Shown here one piece after another: positions 1 to 6,820 of a DNA stretch of 18,990 nucleotides. This DNA is from an uncultured Lachnospiraceae bacterium (GTDB lineage: Bacteria; Bacillota; Clostridia; Lachnospirales; Lachnospiraceae), in NCBI GenBank assembly GCA_946549155.1, contig CAMNQN010000038.1:1-18990 (forward strand), read 5' to 3'. The first letter of the stretch is position 1. Every line of letters starts with the position of its first letter. Both the position numbers and the translations under genes were made by a program. A model generated the notes under the pieces. That model saw nothing but the letters and a program-made list of their open reading frames with translations. It had not been told where the DNA came from and did not search any database.

Positions 1-1
1 C

Positions 2-1693
2 GGCAACGGCAACCCGGATTACAACGATGATGCCGTCCATGTCCGTTACCACGGCAACAACGGCGACTATACGGACATCATCTGCCCTCACCACCATGTG
101 GCAGGAGCAACGGAGAAGATCTCCACCAGCGGTACGGTTTCCGGCAAGAGCCTGGGCCATGATAAACCGGCATCCGATGCCGGCGGCGAGGTGACTTCCC
201 ACACCTTTACCTTCACCGATAAAACCACAGGCAACGCTCACATCTTCATCGGTTGGAGCACATCGCCGATTTTGAACACCATTATCAAAACCAAGGCTGA
301 TTATGATGGACTGGCGAGCAGCATTGTGACAGAAGTTACGATGGAAAAGGCGAAGGCTGACGGCGGCAACGCCGATGATGACGGTAACACCAATGTTTAT
401 GCTGTATGGGCCGCCGACCGCAACGGGAATAAAACGGCGGACTATCTAGAAGAGTATACGCTGACCTACGAAAGCAATGCCCAGCAGGGCGGCACTGTGA
501 CAAAGCTGCCGACGGATACAGATATCCACATCCCTGGCGACGAGGCTACCTTGAGCTCAGCAGTGCCTATCCACGACGATGTAGACGGCAAGACGGTTGT
601 CTTTATCGGCTGGACTGAAACGCAGACGAATTCAATTTTCAGCCGCGCGGATACAGCTCCTACTACCACCACAAAGGTTACCTTTGGATCGGCAGATAAG
701 AAAGTTTACGCCGCATGGGGCTATGATGAGAATAACAACGGAACAGCGGATGTGCTGGAGACCTATACCCTCACCTATGACCTCAACGGCGGCAACGAAG
801 CTGCACCGGCAAAGGTATCGGGCAATAAAAAGAACACCGAGGTCAAATTGACAGAGGTGAAGAACTTTACCAGAAATCTTAATGAGATCTTTGTGGGCTG
901 GAGTGTGACAAAGTTAGATGCCGCGCTCACGGCGGAGACGAAACAGGAGGATTTGGAAAAGTTCCTGATTACCGGAGCAACGTATCGGATCGGAACGGCG
1001 GATGTGACCCTCTATGCTGTGTGGGCGATTGACAGCAATGGCGACGGAACGCCGGACTATCAGACCACCTATACCGTGACCTATGATCTGGATGGCGGCA
1101 CAGCTGCCGACGGCGAGACCTACGACGAGGAGAACGTGAAGCCTGGCGGGACGATTACGATCAAGGCGGCGCCCACCCGGAATGGTTATGCCTTTGACGG
1201 CTGGTACGACGGGACAAAAACCTATAAACCAGGAGATAATGTGATCATTCTGGATGCGGATCTGAAGCTGACGGCTCAGTGGAAGAAAGACCTCGATCCG
1301 ACCGATCCAACGAATCCGACCGATCCGACGAATCCGACTGAGCCAACGAATCCGACTGAGCCAACGAATCCGACCGAGCCGGAGAAGCCGACCGAGCCGG
1401 AGAAGCCAACCGATCCGACGAATCCGACTGAGCCAATGAATCCGACTGAGCCAACGAATCCGACCGAGCCGGAGAAGCTGACCGAGCCGGAGAAGCCAAC
1501 CGATCCGACGAATCCGACCGATCCCACAACACCGAGCAAGCCGGATAAGCCGAACGATAATACCCCTCAAACAGGGGATGAAACAAATCTGGCATTGTGG
1601 CTGGTACTTTTAGGAATTTCTGGCATGGGTGAAATGATTACATTGCTGAGTAGTAAACGCAAATATAGAGGAAAATACAGTAAGAAAAAGTGA
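2..1693 (+). CDS. cell-wall-anchored repeat surface protein, C-terminal 563 aa (5' end outside window)
   Basis: The reading frame is open from the first bases, so the GTG at 98 is only an internal codon and the gene begins before the window. Successive modules share the pattern 'TYTLTYD-NGG ... FIGWS ... YAVWA', typical of the Listeria-Bacteroides/InlB B-repeat superfamily. They are joined by Ca-loop-like linkers: GNGNPDY at the window edge, DRNGNKTADY near 416, DENNNGTADV near 725 and DSNGDGTPDY near 1031. A canonical InlB B-repeat (about 1070-1290; YTVTYDLDGG ... GYAFDGWYDG ... LTAQW) comes last. It is followed by a Pro/Thr/Glu/Asn stalk (1294-1560) and a sorting signal: TPQTGD at 1562-1579, a hydrophobic stretch (LALWLVLLGISGMG) and a Lys/Arg-rich tail. 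The family role is a sortase-linked surface protein, probably adhesive; the ligand is unknown. A class B sortase gene lies 67 bp downstream. Confidence 0.9.
   Translation, partial: GNGNPDYNDDAVHVRYHGNNGDYTDIICPHHHVAGATEKISTSGTVSGKSLGHDKPASDAGGEVTSHTFTFTDKTTGNAHIFIGWSTSPILNTIIKTKADYDGLASSIVTEVTMEKAKADGGNADDDGNTNVYAVWAADRNGNKTADYLEEYTLTYESNAQQGGTVTKLPTDTDIHIPGDEATLSSAVPIHDDVDGKTVVFIGWTETQTNSIFSRADTAPTTTTKVTFGSADKKVYAAWGYDENNNGTADVLETYTLTYDLNGGNEAAPAKVSGNKKNTEVKLTEVKNFTRNLNEIFVGWSVTKLDAALTAETKQEDLEKFLITGATYRIGTADVTLYAVWAIDSNGDGTPDYQTTYTVTYDLDGGTAADGETYDEENVKPGGTITIKAAPTRNGYAFDGWYDGTKTYKPGDNVIILDADLKLTAQWKKDLDPTDPTNPTDPTNPTEPTNPTEPTNPTEPEKPTEPEKPTDPTNPTEPMNPTEPTNPTEPEKLTEPEKPTDPTNPTDPTTPSKPDKPNDNTPQTGDETNLALWLVLLGISGMGEMITLLSSKRKYRGKYSKKK
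1318..1530 (+). repeat. Pro-Thr stalk repeats with a 90-bp tandem duplication
   Basis: The stalk-coding DNA is built from 9-base words (CCGACGAAT, CCGACCGAT, CCGACTGAG, GCCGGAGAA) encoding NPT, DPT, EPT and EPEK units. On a larger scale, the stretch starting at 1358 (GAGCCAACGAATCCGACCG) recurs at 1448, an exact 90-base offset. The copies differ by rare substitutions, for example ACG to ATG (Thr to Met) and CCG to CTG (Pro to Leu). The period equals 30 residues and keeps the frame, so copy-number change would lengthen or shorten the wall-spanning stalk without breaking the protein. Confidence 0.85.
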
Positions 1694-1698
1694 AGATG

Positions 1699-1741
1699 GC
1701 GGCGAGGCGGGGGAATGAATAACACCTGCCTCGCCGCTTTT
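1699..1741 (+). terminator. Rho-independent terminator between surface protein and sortase
   Basis: GCGGCGAGGC (1699-1708) pairs perfectly with GCCTCGCCGC (1728-1737). Three more pairs, including one G-T, extend the stem inward. Four T follow at 1738-1741. It lies six bases after the surface-protein stop. The short T-run suggests partial termination, which would allow some read-through into the sortase gene. Confidence 0.7.
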
Positions 1742-1760
1742 CCTGTGAAAGGGAAGCGCC

Positions 1761-2533
1761 ATGAAAAGAAAAAACAAACTGCGTTCTATATTGCTCCTTG
1801 TGTTCAGTGTCTTGTTCTTCGTCTCCGCATATATGGTCTATGGGATCATATCGCAGGCTCACCGAGAGCAGGATAACTTTGAACGGCTGGAAGAAACGAT
1901 AAAGCAGCCCTCCGCGGCTTCTGATCCGGTACAGCCGCAGGAGCCTTCGGAAACTGACGCTGCCTCCTCCCCTTACGCAGCTTTGAAAGAGCAAAACCCG
2001 GACTTCTTTGGTTGGATTTCCATAGAAGGAACCGAGCTGAATTACCCGGTGATGCACACGCCAGAGGATGAGGAATATTATCTGCGCCGGGACTTTAACG
2101 GTGAGGATTCACAAAGTGGAGTTCCCTTTCTGTCGGCCTCCTGCTATGAGGGCTGTGGGAACTATCTCATTTATGGCCATAACATGAAAAGCGGCTCCAT
2201 GTTTGCCACGCTCCTCGCCTATGCCGACCGCGATTTTTGGGGGCACATCCATCCATCCGATTTGATACGCTTTCTGACAGTGGCGAATATGAAGTCATAG
2301 CCGCTTTCTATTCAGAGGTGTATTCACAGGATGCCAGCAATGTCTTCCGATTCTATCAATATACGGATTTGTGTGATCCTGATATTTTTACAGAATATAT
2401 GGAGCAGGTACAAGAGGCAGCTCTGTATGATACCGGAATCAATGCAAAACATGGAGATTCTCTTTTGACATTATCAACCTGCAGCTATCACACAAAAAAT
2501 GGGCGGTTTGTAGTGGTTGCCCGAGGGATGTAA
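1761..2533 (+). pseudogene. class B sortase, split by a one-base frameshift
   Basis: The start ATG at 1761 follows an AAAGGGAAG ribosome binding site. Residues about 6-30 form an N-terminal signal anchor (LRSILLLVFSVLFFVSAYMV), followed by a class B sortase domain (DFFGWISIEGTELNYPVM). The first frame carries the catalytic His140 in IYGHNM and ends at a stop at 2298-2300. The remainder lies in the -1 frame: HPSIRFDTL from about 2243, then the catalytic Cys in TLSTC (TGC at 2480-2482) and the Arg in RFVVVAR, ending at 2533. Adding one G to the T5G5 run at 2234-2243 would restore one 257-residue protein reading DFWGAHPSIRFDTL, a normal length for the family. Sortases attach sorting-signal proteins to peptidoglycan, and the gene upstream is the obvious candidate substrate. 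As written, neither fragment could be active. A sequencing error, a recent mutation or a phase-variable tract are all possible. Confidence 0.88.
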
Positions 2534-2840
2534 CCACCGTATTTTAGATGAAAACACCCTTGACAAATCTCGTCTCATGATTATAAAGTCATCACCAGAA
2601 TCATATCTTGCCATGGCCATGGACGTTAAAGGAGAAGATGAACTGTCTTTTTCTGTTGCCAGTCAGGCAGGGATGCTCTCGCGAAGGTTTTATAAAAAGT
2701 ACGGTGTGGAATTCAACAGTCTTGAAATTCTAATAACCGTCTATCTTGTTTATATAGAGAGCCATGCCTTTGTTTCAGAAATTACAGATGAACAGATGAG
2801 ACTGTTGAAAAAGATTTCTGTATCATTGGAGTATAAATAA
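2517..2840 (+). CDS. small hypothetical protein, about 70-107 aa
   Basis: I do not recognise this protein. The open frame begins with a TTG inside the end of the sortase gene. More plausible starts are the ATGs at 2578, 2614 or 2620, but none has a clear ribosome binding site. The product is soluble-looking and mixed in composition, with no signal peptide. Its C-terminal half is predicted by eye to be helical (LEILITVYLVYIE, then EQMRLLKKISVSLEYK). It ends 25 bp before the transposase start, so its last codons may belong to the insertion sequence rather than the original gene. It could be a real small gene of the surface-protein cassette, or a remnant truncated by the insertion. Confidence 0.35.
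   Translation: MPEGCNHRILDENTLDKSRLMIIKSSPESYLAMAMDVKGEDELSFSVASQAGMLSRRFYKKYGVEFNSLEILITVYLVYIESHAFVSEITDEQMRLLKKISVSLEYK
2560..2587 (+). promoter_or_regulatory. sigma-A-like promoter candidate
   Basis: TTGACA at 2560-2565 and TATAAA at 2582-2587 are separated by 16 bases. They lie just after the sortase remnant. This could drive the small ORF from an ATG at 2614 or 2620, or lead into the transposase gene. It could also be chance in AT-rich DNA. Confidence 0.35.
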
Positions 2841-2865
2841 AGACGCAAAGGGACTGATCTATTAC

Positions 2866-4110
2866 ATGCGTATGGTAATAGATCCAAGGTGTGGAAGGAA
2901 AACAAAGCATGATCATGCAGAGATTCTGTCTTATCTTGTCGCCGGTTATCTGGCGGGCAGGGATTCCGTCCGCAGATGTCTGAAATGGTGTGAGAATCAT
3001 ATAGATTTTTTAAGACAGCATCTGGAGCTTAAGAACGGGATCGCATCACCATCAACAGTATCAAGGATTCTAGGGAATATCGATGAAGAAATTTTTTGTC
3101 TGGCATTTATAGAGTGGATGACGGGAATCCTAAATATGAAGGGAATAAACATAGCAATAGATGGAAAAGCATTACGTGGAAGTACGGAAAAGATCAGGAA
3201 CAAACAGGCACCATATATCCTGAATGCAATGGATACTGCTACGGCTCTTGTAATAGCACAGCTTCCGATTACGGAAAAGGAAAATGAGATTACAGCTATT
3301 CCAAAACTGTTGAAGCTGTTAAATATCCAAGGAAGTCTTGTTACGATAGATGCAATCGGAACGGCCCAATCTGTCATGGATACCATCAATGAAAAGAAAG
3401 CGGATTATCTTCTGACAGTGAAGAAAGGGAATCCATTAACATATCAGGAAACAAAAGAAATGTTTGTGGAACTGGGAAAGGAAAAGAAACGGATATCTGC
3501 AAATCCCGGTCAAGCTGTGATATATGAAAAACAAATGGATTCATATGATGTTTATAAAACAAGCGAAAAGAATCGAAGCCGAATGGAATACAGGACAATG
3601 CAGATTTGCCATAACACAGATCTGATTACCCTTTGTAAAAAACAGAAAGAAATAAAAACTGTAGGATGGCTTGAGCAGGTAAGGATTCCGATGGAGAAAG
3701 ATAAGGATGGGAAAGATATAACTCCTACTTATGAAGATTTCATAAAAAATGGAACTGTCAGAAGGCCTAGGATTACGACTGGGGACAATCTTACAGACGA
3801 CATTCATCAGGTGGGGCTGATCTCCAGCAGAAGAATGTCAGCACGGAAAACCCTGGAAATCAAAAGAGATCACTGGAAAATAGAAAATGGTCTGCATCAT
3901 GTATTGGACGACCTTTTCAGAGAGGACAGATCTTCGGCAAAAAAAGGCAAGAATAATCTGGCTGTCATAAGAAGAATAGCCTATAATCTGCTTCGTATTG
4001 CCATTCTTCAAGAAAAAGCAGAATCAGGCCCAACTGAAATGCGTGACCAATTCAATGATGACCTGACTCTGATAGAAAAATATGTGTTCAGAGGAATATC
4101 GCACCTCTGA
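2866..4110 (+). CDS. ISAs1-family DDE transposase
   Basis: This 414-residue protein has the ISAs1/H-repeat layout: an N-terminal DPRCGRKTKHDHAEIL region, then the DDE core with D99 (IAIDGKALRGS), D162 (VTIDAIGTAQ) and E340 (DHWKIENGLHHVLDD), and a C-terminal RRIAYNLLRIAI helix. All three catalytic acids are present and the frame is uninterrupted, so the enzyme may be active. The frame stays open upstream of the ATG (DAKGLIYYMRMVIDPRC), and this resembles family N-termini. The true start may therefore lie earlier, at a non-ATG codon, or the original N-terminus may have been lost. Composition is clearly more AT-rich than the pilus genes. Confidence 0.93.
   Translation: MRMVIDPRCGRKTKHDHAEILSYLVAGYLAGRDSVRRCLKWCENHIDFLRQHLELKNGIASPSTVSRILGNIDEEIFCLAFIEWMTGILNMKGINIAIDGKALRGSTEKIRNKQAPYILNAMDTATALVIAQLPITEKENEITAIPKLLKLLNIQGSLVTIDAIGTAQSVMDTINEKKADYLLTVKKGNPLTYQETKEMFVELGKEKKRISANPGQAVIYEKQMDSYDVYKTSEKNRSRMEYRTMQICHNTDLITLCKKQKEIKTVGWLEQVRIPMEKDKDGKDITPTYEDFIKNGTVRRPRITTGDNLTDDIHQVGLISSRRMSARKTLEIKRDHWKIENGLHHVLDDLFREDRSSAKKGKNNLAVIRRIAYNLLRIAILQEKAESGPTEMRDQFNDDLTLIEKYVFRGISHL
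2866..4110 (+). mobile_element. ISAs1-family insertion sequence (minimum extent; ends not located)
   Basis: The element is defined by its transposase gene alone. I compared about 300 bp upstream with the reverse complement of about 100 bp downstream and found no convincing terminal inverted repeats or target duplication. The outer limits therefore probably lie within 2533-2866 and 4110-4286 but cannot be set. It separates the surface-protein/sortase cassette from the pilus operon. Confidence 0.75.
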
Positions 4111-4286
4111 TAAATGCATTATAGCATAATTAAAAAAGTTAATACAGGTGAAAGGGGAATTTTTGCGCATTTTTCAGTAAAAAAGAAGTAGTAAGTGTTA
4201 GGAGCTGGATCCTAATATGCAGATGGGGATCGACAATAGATTACGAGAGCATTCGTGAAACAACCCTATTAATGGATAAATAAAGA
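4111..4286. other. intergenic region downstream of the transposase
   Basis: There is no gene here. It is AT-rich, with A-runs near 4132 and 4181 and a small inverted repeat, TTAGGA at 4198-4203 and TCCTAA at 4210-4215. The right end of the insertion sequence presumably lies within it. Confidence 0.6.
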
Positions 4287-4315
4287 TTGACAGAACCTGC
4301 TGAAAATGTTAAATT
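4287..4315 (+). promoter_or_regulatory. probable promoter of the pilus operon
   Basis: A consensus TTGACA (4287-4292) and TAAATT (4310-4315) are 17 bases apart, with an extended -10 TG at 4307-4308. Transcription would begin near 4322 and give a leader of about 80 nt ahead of the major pilin start at 4405. The -35/-10 spacer overlaps the left arm of the inverted repeat at 4294-4352. Confidence 0.6.
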
Positions 4316-4357
4316 TGTACTGAGAAAATCAGCTTTGTGTTTTTAGCAGGTTTTTTG
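4294..4357 (+). terminator. terminator-like inverted repeat ahead of the pilin gene
   Basis: AACCTGCT (4294-4301) pairs with AGCAGGTT (4345-4352). AAAA (4303-4306) can also pair with TTTT (4341-4344). The right arm runs into a T-rich stretch (4351-4356), with another T-run at 4363-4368. The loop is long, about 34 nt. It would stop transcription arriving from the insertion sequence. Because its left arm lies upstream of the predicted pilin transcript start, it should not block the pilin promoter itself. Confidence 0.55.
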
Positions 4358-4404
4358 TTGTGTTTTTTACGGAATATCAAATAGAAAGAGACAGGGGGAT
4401 GGTT

Positions 4405-4881
4405 ATGAGTATTTTTTCAAGACTCAAAGAGATGAAGAAGAATCGGAAATCCGGTTTTACGCTGGTGGAGCTGATTGTAGTTCTGGTGATTTTAACGATT
4501 TTGGCGGCTATCTTGGTACCGGCACTGCTGGGATACATTGATAAAGCCCGGGAAAAACAGTACGCGCTGGAAGCCAGAAGCATATATGAAGCCACGCAGG
4601 CTTATGTGACGGAGCAGTACGGAAAGGGCAATTATGACAGAGACACGCTGCCCACAGAACTGAGCGACGGCATGGAGCTGGAAAACGGGGAGACCCTGAA
4701 TGCGCTGACTGAGATTTCGGATATTGCGGATGTGGAGGTAAGTTCCATTGATTCCATTACGTATAATTCCTCCGACAGCATTAACGGATTGACCGTTATC
4801 TTTACCTCCGCCAATGACGGAAAGCTCATCACCGGTGTTATGATCAACAGTTCCTGGGGATTCAGCGAAGTGAAACAGTAA
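4405..4881 (+). CDS. pilA: type IV major prepilin (PilA-like)
   Basis: I chose the ATG at 4405 because an AGGGGG ribosome binding site sits about six bases upstream. The open frame reaches back to a GTG at 4360, but without such a site. The 158-residue product has a 17-residue basic leader ending RKSG, then FTLVELIVVLVILTILAAIL, the class III prepilin signature: cleavage after Gly17, Phe at mature position 1 and Glu at position 5. The rest is a short globular domain with no cysteine, so no disulphide-closed D-region. First position, own promoter and own strong terminator suggest that this is the abundant major pilin. PilD (7882) would cleave and N-methylate it and PilB/PilC would polymerise it. 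A pseudopilin role cannot be excluded by sequence alone. Confidence 0.88.
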   Translation: MSIFSRLKEMKKNRKSGFTLVELIVVLVILTILAAILVPALLGYIDKAREKQYALEARSIYEATQAYVTEQYGKGNYDRDTLPTELSDGMELENGETLNALTEISDIADVEVSSIDSITYNSSDSINGLTVIFTSANDGKLITGVMINSSWGFSEVKQ

Positions 4882-4896
4882 GGATGACAGAAAACG

Positions 4897-4949
4897 CTGC
4901 AAAATATAGCATGGGTCAGGCAGATATCCACTATATTTTGCAGTTTTTT
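4897..4949 (+). terminator. strong Rho-independent terminator after the major pilin
   Basis: CTGCAAAATATAG (4897-4909) and CTATATTTTGCAG (4931-4943) form a perfect 13-bp stem with a 21-nt loop, followed directly by TTTTTT (4944-4949). It lies 15 bases after the pilin stop, and the downstream pilus genes have no obvious strong promoter in the gap. Partial termination would make pilin mRNA abundant and assembly-gene mRNA scarce. Confidence 0.85.
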
Positions 4950-4954
4950 GGTTA

Positions 4955-5032
4955 CAGGCCTGTTCTGATTCTGTGCATCGCGTAGCGTGTTGCTGTGAAC
5001 GAAGTGAACAGTAATAAACAGACGGTGCAGGA
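4955..5032. repeat. possible dispersed intergenic repeat
   Basis: This stretch contains CTGTTC near 4960 matched by GAACAG near 5006, an internal GAACGAAGTGAACAG, and a CGCGTAGCG palindrome-like core. It differs in character from the flanking genes and resembles short structured intergenic repeats seen in Clostridia genomes. Only one copy is visible here, so repeat status is an inference. Confidence 0.25.
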
Positions 5033-5065
5033 CGGGACTGTGGCTGGGGAGAACAAAGAGGCCAG

Positions 5066-5461
5066 ATGAAGAAGAGGGATTACCGAAGCGGGCTAAGGGG
5101 CGGCTTCACGCTGGTGGAGCTGATGGTGGTTCTGGCGGTCCTGGGGATACTGGCATCCATTACGGTGCCGGGAATGCTGGGATTTGTGGATCAGGGCAGA
5201 GAAAAAAAGGTGATAATAAATGGGCAGAGCGCTTACCTGGCGGCGGTGACCCTGGCCGGGGAAAGCTTTTCTGCCGGAGAGCCTTATCCGTCTCCAGAGG
5301 AAGTGGCGGCTTTGGCTCAGGTGCCGGGGCAGGTGACGGAGCTTCATTTTGATGAGGAAAGAGGTAAGGTGAGGGCAGAGGAGGACGCCCCCTTTTGCTA
5401 TGAAGAGAATGGAACGGCTGTCCGGCTGGCGGATGGCAGCTGGGAGGTTGTGGAGGCATGA
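5066..5461 (+). CDS. type IV prepilin-like protein
   Basis: The ATG at 5066 follows AGAGG at four bases. The 131-residue product has a 13-residue leader ending GLRGG, then FTLVELMVVLAVLGILASIT, a complete class III signal with Phe1 and Glu5. The remaining 90 or so residues form a small acidic domain with a single cysteine. It is shorter than the first pilin and lies after the terminator, which suggests a minor or priming pilin. The stop overlaps the next start by four bases (ATGA), so translation is coupled. Confidence 0.85.
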   Translation: MKKRDYRSGLRGGFTLVELMVVLAVLGILASITVPGMLGFVDQGREKKVIINGQSAYLAAVTLAGESFSAGEPYPSPEEVAALAQVPGQVTELHFDEERGKVRAEEDAPFCYEENGTAVRLADGSWEVVEA

Positions 5462-6060
5462 GGAGTGCTGGCCGGGATAATTGTGGAAAGGGCGGCTTTA
5501 CGCTGGTGGAGCTGGCAGTGGTGCTGGCTGTGACGGCGCTTTTGTTAACGATATCGGCGGGAGCGGTGTTTTCTTATCAGTCTTATGCGGGATATAAGCA
5601 CAGCAGCGAGTGTGCCCGGACTATTTTTCTGGGAGCACAGGCGGCCTTAAGCCAGGTCAGGGTGTCGGGGCTGGCGGAAGAGCTGACAGCCCGGGTGGAG
5701 CGCCTGGATGCAGAGGAGGCAGTTGGCGGCGGGAGCGGTATCCCTGTTTTGGAGGAGAGCGGCTGCGGCAGGACTTATGCCCTTGCGTTTACCGGAGAGG
5801 AGAATCCGGGTTCCCTATTTCTGTATGAGCTTCTGGAACCCTATGTGGCGGATGAGACGGTATTTCAGGGGACCTTCTGTGTGGAGCTTGACCCGGAAAG
5901 CTGCAGGGTGCAGGGGGTTTTCTACAGCAGCCGGGCGGAGCGTCTGATTTATGGAGAGAGCAGCCCCGACGGACTGGGGCTTGGGCCAAAGGGCGGCTGC
6001 AGAAGTGACACAGAATATAAAAAAAGGCATGAGCTGGGGTATTACGGGGCGATGAAATGA
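5458..6060 (+). CDS. minor prepilin-like protein
   Basis: The start overlaps the previous stop as ATGA. The 200-residue product has a short leader ending GKGG, then FTLVELAVVLAVTALLLTIS, a full class III signal with Glu5. The mature domain is larger than in the first two pilins and has several cysteines (SECART, SGCGRT, TFCVELDPESC), so disulphides are possible. Its place early in a pilus operon after the major pilin recalls FimT/GspH-type minor pilins, but I cannot assign an orthologue by eye. Confidence 0.82.
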   Translation: MRSAGRDNCGKGGFTLVELAVVLAVTALLLTISAGAVFSYQSYAGYKHSSECARTIFLGAQAALSQVRVSGLAEELTARVERLDAEEAVGGGSGIPVLEESGCGRTYALAFTGEENPGSLFLYELLEPYVADETVFQGTFCVELDPESCRVQGVFYSSRAERLIYGESSPDGLGLGPKGGCRSDTEYKKRHELGYYGAMK

Positions 6061-6124
6061 TATCCCGCGGCGAAACTGTGAGACGGCGAAACGATTTGGC
6101 AGAGAAGAATATATGGAGTGATGA

Positions 6125-6820
6125 ATGAGATCCGGCAGTAAAAACGTGGAGCGGCAAAGGGACAGTTTGAACAGGAAAATATGGTTGGGGATGCAAAAAA
6201 AGGGCTGCGGGGCGTTCCGGTGTAAGCGGGGAGCGGACCAGTGCGGAGCGGCCATGATTGCGGTACTGTGCGTCATGGCAGTTTTTGTGGCGCTTGCCTT
6301 CGCGATTCTTCTGGCGGCTGCCTCCGCTGCCGCTGCTATGCAGAGGACACTTCCCAGGGAGAAATGTAAAATTATGGCGGTGTCCCTGAGTGACGTTCTG
6401 ACACAGGAGATGGGGGAAGCAGACGGGGAGGAAAATTCCCTGCAAGGGGAGATCCGCAGCAGTATCCTGAAGGGAGAATGGGAGCAGAGCGGTGACCTGG
6501 CTCATATTTTTGAGACCCTGGGGGCTGAGGATGAGAAGAGTAATGCCCCCGACTCTGACGATGGAAAAAAATATTTTGAGGTTGAGGACGTTCCGGAGGA
6601 CTATCAGGCGCAGATCGTTATGGCCTGGGGCATTCCGGAGGAAGAAAGCGGGCCGGAGGAAGAAGATACGGGTATTTCCCGCAGCGGGATCAGGCTGTAT
6701 GCGGCGGTGGACTGCAGTCTGCGGGGGCAGACCTGCCGGGTGAAGTCCAGATATGTGCTGAGGGAGGGCAGAGAAGACGGCAAAGAAAAATGGAGATGGG
6801 AACTGGAATGGCGGGAATAA
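6125..6820 (+). CDS. pilin-like membrane protein lacking Glu5
   Basis: The ATG at 6125 has GGAG six bases upstream. The 231-residue product has an unusually long, basic and Cys-containing N-terminus of about 41 residues ending DQCG, then a hydrophobic segment (AAMIAVLCVMAVFVALAFAI). This has the position of a prepilin signal, but mature residue 5 is Ala, not Glu. The outer domain is very acidic (EEESGPEEEDTG). In type II secretion, the tip pseudopilin GspK also lacks Glu5, and PilX-type pilins occur in similar operon positions. A tip or minor pilin role is therefore plausible but inferred; an ordinary single-pass membrane protein is the alternative. The 3' end overlaps the next frame. Confidence 0.65.
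   Translation: MRSGSKNVERQRDSLNRKIWLGMQKKGCGAFRCKRGADQCGAAMIAVLCVMAVFVALAFAILLAAASAAAAMQRTLPREKCKIMAVSLSDVLTQEMGEADGEENSLQGEIRSSILKGEWEQSGDLAHIFETLGAEDEKSNAPDSDDGKKYFEVEDVPEDYQAQIVMAWGIPEEESGPEEEDTGISRSGIRLYAAVDCSLRGQTCRVKSRYVLREGREDGKEKWRWELEWRE

Noticed and set aside
1318..1530. Possible CRISPR array
   Set aside because: The repeats are 9-base coding words and a 90-base in-frame duplication with no unique spacers, all inside a surface-protein gene.
914..1595. Long open frames on the minus strand through the stalk region, with Arg/Gly/Ser-rich repeats
   Set aside because: They are mirror images of the CCGACGAAT-type repeats, which lack stop codons in several frames. They have no ribosome binding site, and the + strand frame has full domain structure and a sorting signal.
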